Source of the DNA: Zymomonas mobilis subsp. pomaceae ATCC 29192
GTDB lineage: Bacteria; Pseudomonadota; Alphaproteobacteria; Sphingomonadales; Sphingomonadaceae
Length of the DNA stretch: 64,000 nucleotides
NCBI RefSeq assembly: GCF_000218875.1
Contig: NC_015709.1
Coordinates: 558,001-622,000 of the forward strand
Direction of reading: 5' to 3'
Shown: positions 39,579-49,895 of the stretch, in pieces
Layout: each line of letters opens with the position of its first letter
Numbering within the stretch: the first letter of the stretch is position 1
Notes under the pieces: generated by a model
What the model was told of the DNA's origin: nothing
Seen by the model: only the letters and a program-made list of their open reading frames with translations
The model's database searches: none
Position numbers and translations under genes: made by a program

Positions 39579-39632
39579 GGTGACCCCTGTGGTCACCTCC
39601 CGCAAAAGGCTTCAATTTTTGTATTGAAGCCT
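39579..39632 (-). promoter_or_regulatory. Two hairpins in the rplKA leader
   Basis: Read on the minus strand, a stem AGGCTTCAAT / ATTGAAGCCT (39607-39632, 10 bp) is followed by GGTGACC / GGTCACC (39579-39597, 7 bp) before rplK. The first is followed by only three T, so it could be a weak terminator after nusG. The second may be the L1 translational operator. Both roles are inferred from position. Confidence 0.45.
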
Positions 39633-39656
39633 AATTCTTAATAATTTCAGTAAAAT

Positions 39657-40196
39657 TTACTCGGCGCGTTCAACCTGTTCAAACTCTAATTCAACAGGCG
39701 TTGCACGACCAAAAATGGAAACAGACACTTTAACTCTTGCGCGGTCAAAATCGAGATCTTCAACGACACCATTAAAGCTAGCAAAGGGGCCTTCAAGCAC
39801 TTTCACTTGATCACCGATTTCAAAATCGACCTTGATCTGTGACTTTTTGCCCGCCACTTCAGCCTCAGCTTTACGATTGAGGATATGATCAGCCTCGGCA
39901 TCACTAATAGGTTGAGGTTTTCCAGAAGATCCCAGGAAACCGGTTACCTTCGGTGTATTTTTAACTAGATGATACACATCTTCGTTCATATTCAACTTGG
40001 CAAGAACGTATCCGGGAAAGCATTTCCGCTCGACAGCTACTTTTTTACCACGACGAACTTCAACGGCTTGTTCAGTTGGAACTTCGATAGCCTCGACAAG
40101 ATGCTGAAGACCTAAACGATCAGCCTCGGAAGCTACCGCTTCTTTAACCTTATTCTCAAAACCGGAATAAGCGTGAATAATATACCAGCGCGACAT
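39657..40196 (-). CDS. nusG: Transcription termination/antitermination factor NusG
   Basis: NusG binds RNA polymerase and couples it to Rho or the ribosome. The 179-residue protein has the NGN domain (RWYIIHAYSGFENKVKEAV near the start, KCFPGYVLAKL in the middle) and a C-terminal KOW domain (GDQVKVLEGPFASFNGVVED). It sits 15 bases after secE and upstream of rplK. Confidence 0.97.
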   Translation of the reverse strand: MSRWYIIHAYSGFENKVKEAVASEADRLGLQHLVEAIEVPTEQAVEVRRGKKVAVERKCFPGYVLAKLNMNEDVYHLVKNTPKVTGFLGSSGKPQPISDAEADHILNRKAEAEVAGKKSQIKVDFEIGDQVKVLEGPFASFNGVVEDLDFDRARVKVSVSIFGRATPVELEFEQVERAE

Positions 40197-40211
40197 GAAA
40201 CCAAAAATCCC

Positions 40212-40409
40212 TTAAGCCAGTAACGACAAGAGAAGCCGAACAACATGGCTGAAAGCAGCGTCGACAACAAAGAAAAAGACACCAAGCAAGATAGCCATTA
40301 TGGCGACCATAATAGCCGTCATGATAGTTTCCCGTCTGCTTGGCCATACTACTTTAGCAGTTTCGGCCCGGACCTGCCGAAAAAATTCGGCCGGTGTTAT
40401 TTTGGCCAT
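40212..40409 (-). CDS. secE: Preprotein translocase subunit SecE
   Basis: A 65-residue inner-membrane subunit of the SecYEG channel with the short single-helix form seen in most bacteria. The conserved RQVRAETAKVVWPSRRETI amphipathic helix precedes the membrane segment TAIMVAIMAILLGVFFFVVD. I start at ATG 40409 because GGAGG lies five bases upstream; the longer frame to 40448 is not conserved-like. It follows tRNA-Trp. Confidence 0.96.
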   Translation of the reverse strand: MAKITPAEFFRQVRAETAKVVWPSRRETIMTAIMVAIMAILLGVFFFVVDAAFSHVVRLLLSLLA

Positions 40410-40519
40410 GTATGCCTCCAAGCTGAAAGCCAGTTTCGTTTGACGCAATTGGCCAGATCTTCTGAAATCAGCCTTGCATAAATCTTTCTATTCCGCGTTA
40501 CCTTAAATTACCAGAAAAA

Positions 40520-40595
40520 TGGCAGGAGCGGAGGGACTCGAACCCACGGCCCTCGGTTTTGGAGACCGATGCTCTACCAACTGAGCTACACTCCT
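40520..40595 (-). tRNA. tRNA-Trp (anticodon CCA)
   Basis: A 76-base tRNA on the minus strand with acceptor AGGAGTG pairing towards CGCTCCT, discriminator G and encoded CCA. The anticodon loop in CGGTCTCCAAAACCG has CCA, and the T-loop is GGTTCGAGTCC. Its position just before secE-nusG is conserved in many bacteria and suggests co-transcription. Confidence 0.97.
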
Positions 40596-40733
40596 ACGGT
40601 AACGGAGGTCGGGTTAATAACCGGAGGAAATGATAAAAGCAAGGGGGATATTCAAAAATTACATATTCAATATGCGTATTAACGGCAATAATACTGTCTT
40701 CGTTTTTGTCTTTACTGAATATTTAGGAAAAAA

Positions 40734-40758
40734 GCCTGAGGGTCTCCTCAGGCCTTTT
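40734..40758. terminator. Terminator after the M13 peptidase gene
   Basis: GCCTGAGG / CCTCAGGC with a 4-base loop, with A-run before and T-run after on the plus strand, and hence a T-run after the stem on the minus strand as well. It lies 28 bases after the minus-strand peptidase stop. Confidence 0.88.
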
Positions 40759-40785
40759 TCTTTCTCATTTTAAAACAAGAATTTG

Positions 40786-42831
40786 TTACCAGATACGAAC
40801 ACGATCAGCCGGTGCTAGATAAAGCTGATCCCCTTCTTTAACATCAAAGCTTTGATACCATGGATCAAGATTACGGACAGTAGCCACCCGATAACGTGAA
40901 GGTGAGTGCGGATCTGTTAAGAGTTGCTGCCGTTCAGCGGCCTCGCGCTGTTTTCTACGCCACACCTGCCCCCAACCTAAATAAAAGCGTTGGTCGCCGG
41001 TTGTGCCGTCAAGAATAGGCGCAATCTGATCGCCAAGGCTAGCATGATACGCATCATAAGAAAGCGTTAAGCCAGCCAGATCAGCAATATTTTCGCCCAA
41101 GGTTAAACGGCCTTGAACATGGAAACCAGGAAGAGGTTCATAATTATCATATTGTTTAGCTAGTTTATCGGTAAGCGCATTAAAGTTCTTGATATCAGAA
41201 GGAAGCCACCACTGCGCTAAAGCACCCTTTTCATTATATTTGGCCCCTTGATCATCAAAGTGATGACTCAATTCATGCCCAATAACAGAACCGATTCCGC
41301 CATAATTGATCGCTGGATCAGCATTAGGATCAAAGAAAGGTGGCTGAAGAATGGCTGCTGGAAAAACAATTTCATTCATCGGTGGGTTAGCATAGGCATT
41401 AACGGTCATGGGGGTCATAAACCATTCACCCCGATCAAGCGGCTTCCCGAGTTTTGACAGATTATACTGATAATCGAAAATATTGGATCTTTGCACGTTC
41501 CCGAACAAATCATCACGTACGACCGTCAAACCTGTATAATCCCGCCATTTATCTGGATAACCGATTTTAGGCGTAAAGGAAGCCAACTTTAAATGCGCCC
41601 GCTTTTTAGATTCTGGGGACATCCAACTTAAATTATCGATGCGGCGGTCCATCGCAGCGGTAATATTTTTAACTAATTGGTCAGCCGCCGCTTTTGCTTC
41701 AGGTGGGAAATAACGCGCTACATAAATTTTGCCGATTTCTTCGCCCAAAGCACTATCAATTAAATCAGTACCTTTTTTCCAGCGGGGACGATCCTGTGGT
41801 TGGCCAGAAAGCGCCGTACCATAAAAAGCAAAATGCGCATCAGAAAAAGGCTGAGAAAGAAAAGGGGCACCTGCACTAAGCGCACGAATATAGAGATAAT
41901 CCTTTAAGGTCTGAATAGACGTCTTGGAAATACTTCTAGCCATAGCTGTGAAGGCTGTTGGTTCGCTAACCAAAAATTCTTGCTGGCTATTAATGTCAGC
42001 GGCAGAAAAGAAAGCATTCCAGTCAAAATGCGGCGCTTTTGAATCAAAATCAGAACGCTGCCATTTATTATACGTCAAATCACGATCGCGACGGTCTGCT
42101 TTCCGCCATTGAACAGTTGCCAGATTAGTTTCGAAGGCCATAATATTGGCAGCGCGTTGCTCTGCATAAGCCTGACCTGTTAACTGAAATAACTTGGTTA
42201 AATAGGCAACATAGGCTTTCCGCGTATTTTCTAATTGGGCATCTTTATTGAGATAATAATCACGGTCAGGCATTCCTAAACCCGATTGGTGGAAACTGAC
42301 GATATACTGTTCAGGATTACGATCATCTTGTTCAACCAAGAAGGTGAAAGGCCCACTAACCCCTAAGGGCATCAAAGCGCCCAATTGCCTAGCAAAGTCA
42401 TGACGATTTTGAATGGCTTTGATGGCGTCAATAGTAGGTTGTAACGGCTTTATACCTTTTAAATTGACTGTTTTTTGATCCATATAACTGGCATAAAAAT
42501 CACCGATTTTATTGCCCGGATTTTGGACAAGTTCATCTAAAATAGTTTTCATGCGCTGCGTAGAGAGATCGGCTAACTGCGTAAACATACCATAGCTTGC
42601 ACGATCATCAGGGATAACTGTCTTTTGATCCCAGGCACCATTGGCATAATTATAGAAATCATCCCCCGGTTTTGTAGAACGATTCATCCCCGCTTCATCA
42701 AAACCAAAAAGACCGATCTGCGGTCTGCTCAGTAAAGGCTGTACGCCAGCAGCCAAAGCTGGCGCGGCTACTGAAGTCAAAGCTAACACAGATAAAAATG
42801 AGCATTTGGCAGAAAAACGAGGATATTTCAC
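40786..42831 (-). CDS. M13-family zinc metallopeptidase (neprilysin/PepO type)
   Basis: An exported endopeptidase of 681 residues. The signal peptide has the core FLSVLALTSVAAPALA. The zinc motif is HELSH (His519, His523) and the third ligand is Glu580 in GENIADLAG. Further family marks are NAYANPPMNEIVFPAAILQPPFF and the C-terminal VRIW. M13 enzymes cut short peptides; in bacteria they work in the periplasm or outside the cell. Isolated gene with its own terminator. Substrate unknown. Confidence 0.93.
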   Translation of the reverse strand: MKYPRFSAKCSFLSVLALTSVAAPALAAGVQPLLSRPQIGLFGFDEAGMNRSTKPGDDFYNYANGAWDQKTVIPDDRASYGMFTQLADLSTQRMKTILDELVQNPGNKIGDFYASYMDQKTVNLKGIKPLQPTIDAIKAIQNRHDFARQLGALMPLGVSGPFTFLVEQDDRNPEQYIVSFHQSGLGMPDRDYYLNKDAQLENTRKAYVAYLTKLFQLTGQAYAEQRAANIMAFETNLATVQWRKADRRDRDLTYNKWQRSDFDSKAPHFDWNAFFSAADINSQQEFLVSEPTAFTAMARSISKTSIQTLKDYLYIRALSAGAPFLSQPFSDAHFAFYGTALSGQPQDRPRWKKGTDLIDSALGEEIGKIYVARYFPPEAKAAADQLVKNITAAMDRRIDNLSWMSPESKKRAHLKLASFTPKIGYPDKWRDYTGLTVVRDDLFGNVQRSNIFDYQYNLSKLGKPLDRGEWFMTPMTVNAYANPPMNEIVFPAAILQPPFFDPNADPAINYGGIGSVIGHELSHHFDDQGAKYNEKGALAQWWLPSDIKNFNALTDKLAKQYDNYEPLPGFHVQGRLTLGENIADLAGLTLSYDAYHASLGDQIAPILDGTTGDQRFYLGWGQVWRRKQREAAERQQLLTDPHSPSRYRVATVRNLDPWYQSFDVKEGDQLYLAPADRVRIW

Positions 42832-43043
42832 AGAAAACCTTCCTTAGTAATATCGTATATTAAAGTTTTTCACTGTTTTTAAAAAATCAGATATTAAATA
42901 TTATTTGGAGTCAAGTATAAGAAATTATTCAATCTTTATTGGAGATTAAATAAAATTTTTATATTATCATTTACAATATTATTATCATTTTTTAAAATTG
43001 AAAATTATTATATTCTATCAGAGTAACATCTGTTTTGACTATA

Positions 43044-43526
43044 TCAACCCTTTTCGCGTAATAATCGTGCTTTATCCCGCTGCCAATCCCGTTCTTTAAT
43101 CGTGGCTCGTTTATCATGTGTTTTCTTACCGCGTGCCACCGCCAATTCCACTTTAGCGCGTCCTTTATCATTAAAATAAAGACTAACAGGAATAAGCGTC
43201 ATACCTTCACGGGAAACAGCGGTCTGCATTTTACCGATTTCGCGTTCACGCAATAGTAATTTTCTAGGCCGTTTTGGTTCATGATTAAAACGGTTGCCAT
43301 GACTGAATTCAGGGATATTGGCATTGACCAACGTAACCTGACCATTTTTTATCTCTGCATAGCTTTCCGCGATGGATCCCTGACCGAAGCGTAAGGATTT
43401 AACTTCGGTTCCGGTTAGCGCAATACCCGCTTCATAAAAATCTTCAAACGCATATTCATAACGCGCTCGACGGTTTTCCGCGAGAATTTTGGCTTTTTTG
43501 AATTGTGGCGGACGGAAAACAGCCAT
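43044..43526 (-). CDS. smpB: SsrA-binding protein SmpB
   Basis: SmpB binds tmRNA and places it in stalled ribosomes. The 160-residue protein has the OB-barrel with [22 protein letters not shown], the RNA-contact [20 protein letters not shown], and the basic C-terminal tail [19 protein letters not shown]. It begins four bases after the dapA stop, so the two are co-transcribed. The tmRNA gene itself is not in the window. Confidence 0.97.
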   Translation of the reverse strand: MAVFRPPQFKKAKILAENRRARYEYAFEDFYEAGIALTGTEVKSLRFGQGSIAESYAEIKNGQVTLVNANIPEFSHGNRFNHEPKRPRKLLLREREIGKMQTAVSREGMTLIPVSLYFNDKGRAKVELAVARGKKTHDKRATIKERDWQRDKARLLREKG

Positions 43527-43529
43527 AAA

Positions 43530-44405
43530 TTAAATTAACCTTGCATGAGAAAGAGCTGCCTCGACTAAAGCTTTGCTGGCCTCTGAAGGCGGTACTAAAG
43601 GCAGACGCAATTCATCCGAGAATTCTGGATACAAACGGGAAAGCGCGTATTTTACCGGCCCCGGTGAGGAATCGCTGAATAAAGCAGAATGCAAGGGATA
43701 AAGACGATCCTGCAAAATCAGCGCATCATTATAACGATTTTCAGCACAAGCTTTCTGGAAGTCAGCAGAAAGTTTAGGGGCAACATTAGCCGTAACTGAA
43801 ATACATCCAACCCCACCCATGGCATTAAAAGCAAGCGCCATGTCATCGTTACCGGAAAGCTGACAGAAGTCAGTTCCGCAAGCTAATCTTTGGGCGGACA
43901 CCCGCGCGATCTGTCCTGTTGCATCTTTGATACCCACAATAGCTGATAAACGCGAAAGTCGCCCTAAAGTTTCAACCGCAATATCACTGCTTGTCCGCCC
44001 CGGCACATTGTAGATAACAATAGGAATCGGGCTTCTTTCAGCCAAATAACTATAATGGGCAAACAGGCCTTCTTGGCTGGGCTTATTATAGTAAGGCAGC
44101 ACCACAAGACCAGCAGAAGCGCCTGCTTTGGCAGCATGTTGCAAGTGAAGAAGAGATACTTTTGTATCATTGGAACCACAACCGGCAATAACGGGTACGC
44201 GTCCTTTAACCTGATCAATACAAACAGCCATAACATGGTTATGCTCTTCTATCGTCATGGTGGCACTTTCGCCCGTTGTGCCGCAAGGAACCAAAGCTGA
44301 TGAGCCGCCCTCTATCATGCGGTCAACATGCGCCCTGAAAACCACTTCATCAAACTTTCCGTTGCGAAACGGTGTCACAAGAGCGGGAATTGAGCCCGTG
44401 AACAT
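43530..44405 (-). CDS. dapA: 4-hydroxy-tetrahydrodipicolinate synthase
   Basis: DapA condenses pyruvate with aspartate semialdehyde in lysine and diaminopimelate synthesis. The 291-residue TIM barrel has PCGTTGESATM, the active-site Tyr in YYNKPSQEGLFAHY, the Arg-containing YNVPGRTSSD, and the Schiff-base Lys in VGIKDATG. I start at MFTGSIPALVTPF (ATG 44405) because GGAG lies six bases upstream; the longer frame to 44468 would overlap the divergent gene. dapB lies at 58734. Confidence 0.96.
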   Translation of the reverse strand: MFTGSIPALVTPFRNGKFDEVVFRAHVDRMIEGGSSALVPCGTTGESATMTIEEHNHVMAVCIDQVKGRVPVIAGCGSNDTKVSLLHLQHAAKAGASAGLVVLPYYNKPSQEGLFAHYSYLAERSPIPIVIYNVPGRTSSDIAVETLGRLSRLSAIVGIKDATGQIARVSAQRLACGTDFCQLSGNDDMALAFNAMGGVGCISVTANVAPKLSADFQKACAENRYNDALILQDRLYPLHSALFSDSSPGPVKYALSRLYPEFSDELRLPLVPPSEASKALVEAALSHARLI

Positions 44406-44453
44406 TATCATCTCCTTCCCTTTGGTCTGAAGCTGTCTCATATAATAAAGACT

Positions 44454-46526
44454 ATGGCCCATAACCAAACTTTACTGTCGTCTGATAAAGACGTGAAGCC
44501 GCTGCTGTCCAGACAACTAAAACGTCGCATTCAGTTTCTTGCCCTGTTTGCGAGTTTTATTCCGGCAAGTCTGTTCCTTTCTGATCAGACTTATGGGCAA
44601 CGCAATAGCATTGCCATTGTCAATCAGCCAGCGGTCACAGATAGTAAAATTGCAAAATGGCAAACCTTACGATCAGGTACATCGTTATCTTTTCAAGATT
44701 ATGCCAGTTTTTTAATCGAGAATCCGCATTGGCCAGCCGAAAATATTTTACGTCACTCCGCTGAAAAGACCCTGACAGATGGTTTAATCGCAATGGGGGA
44801 AAAGCCCCAATCCGCTATTCGCTTTTTTGAAATATATCCGCCGACAACGAATAGTGGTCGTGCCGCTTATGCCTTGATTTTAGCGGCTTATGGACAGCAA
44901 GCGGAAGCCATTAAACAAGCTAAATGGGCGTGGACCGAAGGCTATTTGCCCCTTGATATAGAAAATGCACTTCTTACGCGTTTTAATAACGCTTTTACAT
45001 CCCAAGAACAGGCGCTTCGTGAGGATAGATTATTGTGGAGTCATAATATTGACGCTGCCCGCCTTCAATTATCGCGTGTCCCTGAAGATCAAAAACCTGC
45101 ATTTGAAACCCGCATCGCCTTACAAAGCGCCGCCCCTGAATCAGAATCACTTTTAGCGGCATTAGGTACTAATGCTGATGATGACCCAGGAATGTTGGCC
45201 GACCATGTCCTTTATTTACGCGCACAATCCCGTCCCTTTGATGCAAGAAACTTATTGGCGGCTAGTCGCAAATGGCAACATCCTCCCCTAGATGCCGGCG
45301 AATGGCTTAATCTGCTTTTAACTTTTGCTCAAGCGACCGCGAATGATAAACAATATGCTCAAACTCTAGCGATTGTTCGTCAAGTTTTTAGCGCATTTTC
45401 GGATGGCACAAAGGTAAAGGACCAATCTTTTACTATTCGAGATCGTTATACCGATCTTCTGTTTTTAGGAGGACGAACCGCTTTAAAACATTTGGGGCAG
45501 CCACAAGAAGCCTTGGCTCTCTTTAGTCATTATGCCGCTGCCTCTAAAAGCCCCCAAAGTCGTAGTCGGGGATATTATTGGGCAGCACGTTCAGCCTTGG
45601 CTATGCAGGATAAAGGCGCAGCGCGGCATTATCTAATGCTTGCAGCGCGCGCCCCTGATCAATTTTATGGCCAACTCTCCCTAGAGATATTAGGCCAAGA
45701 TGTTCCGATTCCGCCTTATGCACCGGCCCTCCCCGATCAGCAAAGACAAAATCTATTTTATGGGACATCCTTAACCCAAGCGAGTATTCGTTTAGGACAG
45801 CAGCAGAATTGGCGAGACCAAAGTATCTTTTTGCGTGCTTTGGCCAATGCTTTAAAACAACCCGAAGAATATGCCTTGGCGACGGATCTAAGCCTACGCA
45901 TTGGTCGTCCCGATTTAGCGGTTATGGCTTCTCGATCTATGCGTAATAGTGATTTAATATCTTATAATCGTAGCGGCTATCCCAGCTATAGCTTGCCCGT
46001 AGAAAGTCAACCAAGCTGGGTTATGGTTCACGCCCTGTCCCGACAAGAAAGCCAATTTGATCGCCATGCAAAAAGCAGTGTCGGCGCACTGGGCTTAATG
46101 CAATTGATGCCTAAAACAGCCAAGGATCAGGCGCAAAAACTGGGATTGTCTTACGATCCGGCACGACTGGTTGATGATCCGTCTTATAATCTGACTTTGG
46201 GCGCAAGCTTTTATGAAAGAATGCGGCGTTACTATCAAGGTAGCCATCTACTTGCTGTTGCGGCTTATAACGCAGGCCCCGGTAATGTGAATCGTTATCT
46301 GTCAAGCTATGGGGATCCACGACTTGCTAATGTTGACGTTATTGACTGGATCGAAGATTTTCCATTGGATGAAACCCGTAATTATATTCAACGCGTTTTA
46401 GAAAATGCAGTGGTTTATAGTCGCATCGATCCTGATACCAATCGTAGCCGTGTAGGGGGCCAAGCTTTGTCGGATTATCTTGGGGGGATGAACCATATCG
46501 GCCCGACCTTATCTCAATCTCAATAA
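44454..46526 (+). CDS. Soluble lytic murein transglycosylase, Slt type
   Basis: An exported enzyme of 690 residues that cleaves peptidoglycan between N-acetylmuramic acid and N-acetylglucosamine, forming 1,6-anhydro ends. A hydrophobic export segment (FLALFASFIPASLFL) lies near residues 29-43. A large helical superhelix follows, and the C-terminal Slt domain has RQESQFD with catalytic Glu532, GALGLMQLMP, and AVAAYNAGPGNVNRY. It is divergent from dapA with a 48-base gap. The exact paralogue name (slt, mlt) is not assigned. Confidence 0.93.
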   Translation: MAHNQTLLSSDKDVKPLLSRQLKRRIQFLALFASFIPASLFLSDQTYGQRNSIAIVNQPAVTDSKIAKWQTLRSGTSLSFQDYASFLIENPHWPAENILRHSAEKTLTDGLIAMGEKPQSAIRFFEIYPPTTNSGRAAYALILAAYGQQAEAIKQAKWAWTEGYLPLDIENALLTRFNNAFTSQEQALREDRLLWSHNIDAARLQLSRVPEDQKPAFETRIALQSAAPESESLLAALGTNADDDPGMLADHVLYLRAQSRPFDARNLLAASRKWQHPPLDAGEWLNLLLTFAQATANDKQYAQTLAIVRQVFSAFSDGTKVKDQSFTIRDRYTDLLFLGGRTALKHLGQPQEALALFSHYAAASKSPQSRSRGYYWAARSALAMQDKGAARHYLMLAARAPDQFYGQLSLEILGQDVPIPPYAPALPDQQRQNLFYGTSLTQASIRLGQQQNWRDQSIFLRALANALKQPEEYALATDLSLRIGRPDLAVMASRSMRNSDLISYNRSGYPSYSLPVESQPSWVMVHALSRQESQFDRHAKSSVGALGLMQLMPKTAKDQAQKLGLSYDPARLVDDPSYNLTLGASFYERMRRYYQGSHLLAVAAYNAGPGNVNRYLSSYGDPRLANVDVIDWIEDFPLDETRNYIQRVLENAVVYSRIDPDTNRSRVGGQALSDYLGGMNHIGPTLSQSQ

Positions 46527-46625
46527 GTCTGAAAATCGGGCAATTTTCTTAATCGAAATAGATTAACGCATCCCCGTGATTGTTTTTCTGTTTTCTTTAA
46601 ATCCGGGCTATAAAAAGACAAATTA

Positions 46626-47105
46626 ATGCAGAGCAAACCCAACTATATTACCCCCAATGGCTTACAGCGTTTGAAAGAACGCTATCATCATTTGATGAAC
46701 GAAGAGCGTCCTAAAATTGTCGAGATTGTTAGCTGGGCGGCAGGAAATGGTGACCGTTCAGAAAACGGTGATTATATTTATGGCCGCAAAAAAATGAGAG
46801 AAATTGATCGTGAATTATCTTGGCTCGCCCGCCGTCTTAAAGCTGCCCGTGTCGTTAACCCTGCTGAGATTAAAGATCGTTCTAAAATATGGTTTGGTGC
46901 AAAAGTAGTTATTGCTGACGAAGAAGATAATCAACGTACAGTCATTTTAGTCGGTGAAGATGAAGCGGATGCCAGTCAAGGCTTAATTAGTTGGCAATCG
47001 CCGCTCGCCCGTGCTTTACGAGGCGGTAGCCTAGGCGATTTACGGCGTGTACGATTGCCTTCGGGTGAAAAAGAATGGGAAGTGGTCGAAATCCTATATC
47101 CTTAA
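46626..47105 (+). CDS. greB: Transcription elongation factor GreB
   Basis: Gre factors rescue backtracked RNA polymerase by stimulating transcript cleavage. The 159-residue protein has the N-terminal coiled coil with the acidic tip (GDRSENGDYIYGRKKMREID) and a C-terminal FKBP-like domain (ISWQSPLARALRGGSLGD). GreB rather than GreA is indicated by NYITPNGLQRLKERYHHL and EIVSWAAGNGDRSENGDYIYGRK. It follows the transglycosylase gene and converges on ppk2. Confidence 0.92.
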   Translation: MQSKPNYITPNGLQRLKERYHHLMNEERPKIVEIVSWAAGNGDRSENGDYIYGRKKMREIDRELSWLARRLKAARVVNPAEIKDRSKIWFGAKVVIADEEDNQRTVILVGEDEADASQGLISWQSPLARALRGGSLGDLRRVRLPSGEKEWEVVEILYP

Positions 47106-47190
47106 GAGATATACTTAATAGAGATAGATTGAAGAATATGATCTTAGATCAAAATATTTGTTCTAAGGTGTATAAAGCGCAGGACGCCTG

Positions 47191-47970
47191 CTAAATATCC
47201 AAATCCAGTTTTTCTTTCGCCAATTTTACGATTTCCGGATCTATGGGGGGCGGTGCTGTCGGCAGATTTTTTTCTAGCTCATCAGCAATAAGCGTCAGGG
47301 CTGTAATACGGGCTGCTTTTTTATTGTTAGCATCGATAACATGCCAAGGCGCCCAATGCATACTGCATTGCTTGAACATATCGGAAAAAGCGGCGTTATA
47401 TTCATCCCATTTATCCCGTGCTTCAAAATCTGGAACTCCCAGTTTTTGATGTTTCCATGGGTGGGTTAGACGCCGTTTAAAACGATCATCCTGCGTTTCC
47501 TGTGTAATATGACAAAATAGCTTAACGATATTGGTGCCATCTTCTCTTTGTTGGGATTCAAACTCATTGATTTCATCATAGCTACGCTGCCACGCTTCTG
47601 GTGTCGCCAGATGCTCGACCCGCTCTACCAACACACGGCCATACCAGCTACGGTCAAATACAGCGATTTTACCCGCAGAAGGCATTTTTGACCAAAAACG
47701 CCATAAAAAATGATGTTCTTTTTCTTCTTGGGTGGGGACGCCAATAGGCCAAACATTAAAATGACGCGGATCCCATCCCGATGTCAAACGTTGAATAATA
47801 CCGCTCTTGCCCGCTGCATCTGTTCCTTCGAACACGACAATCGCTCGCCGACGATAGACGATATAAGCCACCAGAATATGCGACAACCTTTTTTGAAGTT
47901 GCGCCAGAGCTTTATCATAATCACCGTTGAAGGATTTTCCCTGTTCGTAATCGGCAAGATTGATGGGCAT
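47191..47970 (-). CDS. ppk2: Polyphosphate kinase 2 (PPK2 family)
   Basis: PPK2 enzymes move phosphate between polyphosphate and nucleoside di- or monophosphates. The 259-residue protein has the Walker A segment FEGTDAAGKSGIIQRL, the Walker B segment AVFDRSWYGRVLVERVE, and the lid segment FKRRLTHPWKHQKL. Which nucleotide it prefers cannot be told. It lies downstream of aspS and near ppx and ppk1, so the region holds the main polyphosphate genes. Confidence 0.9.
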   Translation of the reverse strand: MPINLADYEQGKSFNGDYDKALAQLQKRLSHILVAYIVYRRRAIVVFEGTDAAGKSGIIQRLTSGWDPRHFNVWPIGVPTQEEKEHHFLWRFWSKMPSAGKIAVFDRSWYGRVLVERVEHLATPEAWQRSYDEINEFESQQREDGTNIVKLFCHITQETQDDRFKRRLTHPWKHQKLGVPDFEARDKWDEYNAAFSDMFKQCSMHWAPWHVIDANNKKAARITALTLIADELEKNLPTAPPPIDPEIVKLAKEKLDLDI

Positions 47971-48004
47971 AGCGGTATTATCCTTTTAAAAGTTCAGTCT
48001 TACT

Positions 48005-49807
48005 TTAAGCCTTTTGAGAACTGCCTTTCTGTATAGTCGGCTTAGTCGCGATACGGAGAGATAATTCCCGAAGCTGACGCTCACTGACCGCAGCAGGGGC
48101 ACCCATCATCAAGTCTTCGGCTTTTTGGTTCATAGGAAATACAACGACTTCGCGGATATTTGGTTCACCAGCCAGCAGCATGACCATTCGGTCAACACCC
48201 GGTGCCGCGCCACCATGAGGCGGTGCACCATATTTGAAAGCATTAATCATGCCGGCAAAATTTTCATCAACCATAGCCTGATCATATCCAGCGATTTCAA
48301 AGGCTTTGTACATAATATCCGGTCGGTGATTACGGATAGCCCCTGATGAAAGCTCAATACCATTACAGACAATATCATATTGATAGGCCAGAATATCGAG
48401 TGGATCTTTGGTTTCCAAGGCTTCCATACCGCCCTGTGGCATAGAAAAAGGATTATGGCTGAAAATGACCTGTTTGGCTTCTTCATCATATTCAAACATA
48501 GGGAAATCAACAACCCAGCAGAAACGGAAGCTATCCTTTTCAATCAATTCCAATAATTCGCCGACACGGTTGCGGGCAGCGCCAGCCAGTCGTGCGGCTT
48601 CGCTTTCTTTACCAGCCGCAAAGAAAACGCCGTCATTGGGACCAAGATTCAAGGCTTCTAAAAGTTTTTTAGTCGCTTCTTCACCCAAATTACGCGCAAT
48701 CGGGCCGCCTGCTTCGCCATTTTTAATATTGATATATCCCAGACCGGCAAAACCTTCGTCACGGGCCCAAACATTCATGTCATCAAAAAATTTACGGCTA
48801 CGCTCACCGGCCTTAGGCGCAGGAATTGCGCGCACCACGCCCCCTTTGGCGACGATTCCGGCAAATAATCCAAAACCCGAATCGCGAAAATGCTCGCTGA
48901 CATCACTAATTTTAAGGGGATTACGGAGATCCGGCTTATCAGAACCATAATATAACATGGCATCCCGATAAGCTATGCGTGGAAACGGCGCTGGGGTAAC
49001 CGTTTTACCTTCGCCAAATTCATCAAAAACACCCGCTAAAACCGGCTCGATCGCTGCAAAAACATCTTCTTGCGTGACAAAGCTCATTTCAAAATCGAGC
49101 TGATAAAATTCACCCGGCGAACGATCAGCACGGGCATCTTCATCACGAAAACAAGGCGCAATTTGGAAATAACGATCAAAACCGGCGACCATCAGCAGCT
49201 GTTTGAACATCTGTGGTGCTTGCGGCAATGCATAAAATTTGCCCGGATGGACACGGCTAGGTACCAAATAATCACGCGCCCCTTCTGGACTGGAAGCCGT
49301 TAGAATCGGGGTTTGATATTCGGTAAAACCCTGATCAATCATCCGGCGGCGCAAGCTGGCAATGACATTAGAGCGTAAGACAATATTGCGATGTAATCTG
49401 TCCCGACGAAGATCAAGATAACGATACCGTAAACGAATATCTTCAGGATAATCCGCTTCACCGGCTACCGGTAAAGGTAATTCTTGGGCAGAGGACTGGA
49501 CTTCGATTTCTGAAGCCCGAATTTCAATTTCACCTGTTTTGAGGTTAGGATTGATAACTTCCGGTGCTCTTTCGACAACTTCGCCCGTAACGGTGATAAC
49601 CGATTCGAGTCGTAAACGGTCTAATTCGGCAAAAACCGCCGAATCACTATCGGCTACGATTTGCGTTAAACCATAGTGGTCGCGAAGATCGACGAAGAGT
49701 AACCCACCATGATCGCGTTTGCGATGCACCCAACCAGAAAGGCGGACGCGCGCACCGACATCGGTACGTCGAAGGGCTGAACAAGTATGGCTGCGATAGG
49801 CATGCAT
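48005..49807 (-). CDS. aspS: Aspartyl-tRNA synthetase
   Basis: A 600-residue class II synthetase of the bacterial type. It has an N-terminal OB anticodon-binding domain (residues about 1-105, [19 protein letters not shown]), the catalytic core with motif 2 [19 protein letters not shown], the bacterial GAD insertion (about 290-420), and motif 3 [15 protein letters not shown]. Whether it also charges tRNA-Asn depends on whether an AsnRS exists elsewhere. It is divergent from rnd with a gap of 88 bases. Confidence 0.97.
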   Translation of the reverse strand: MHAYRSHTCSALRRTDVGARVRLSGWVHRKRDHGGLLFVDLRDHYGLTQIVADSDSAVFAELDRLRLESVITVTGEVVERAPEVINPNLKTGEIEIRASEIEVQSSAQELPLPVAGEADYPEDIRLRYRYLDLRRDRLHRNIVLRSNVIASLRRRMIDQGFTEYQTPILTASSPEGARDYLVPSRVHPGKFYALPQAPQMFKQLLMVAGFDRYFQIAPCFRDEDARADRSPGEFYQLDFEMSFVTQEDVFAAIEPVLAGVFDEFGEGKTVTPAPFPRIAYRDAMLYYGSDKPDLRNPLKISDVSEHFRDSGFGLFAGIVAKGGVVRAIPAPKAGERSRKFFDDMNVWARDEGFAGLGYINIKNGEAGGPIARNLGEEATKKLLEALNLGPNDGVFFAAGKESEAARLAGAARNRVGELLELIEKDSFRFCWVVDFPMFEYDEEAKQVIFSHNPFSMPQGGMEALETKDPLDILAYQYDIVCNGIELSSGAIRNHRPDIMYKAFEIAGYDQAMVDENFAGMINAFKYGAPPHGGAAPGVDRMVMLLAGEPNIREVVVFPMNQKAEDLMMGAPAAVSERQLRELSLRIATKPTIQKGSSQKA

Positions 49808-49895
49808 GAATTAAATTTCCTGATTGCACTAGATTTTTGTTTACTGTGGCGCTTCGCTCGGACAGCTTGTCTTTGTCAAGGCACACAATCCGGTT

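Noticed and set aside
48408..48950. A 180-codon open frame on the plus strand, antisense to aspS
   Set aside because: It lies wholly inside the well-supported aspS gene, has no ribosome binding site, and its composition (rich in Ser, Pro, Arg) is that of a reverse-strand shadow.
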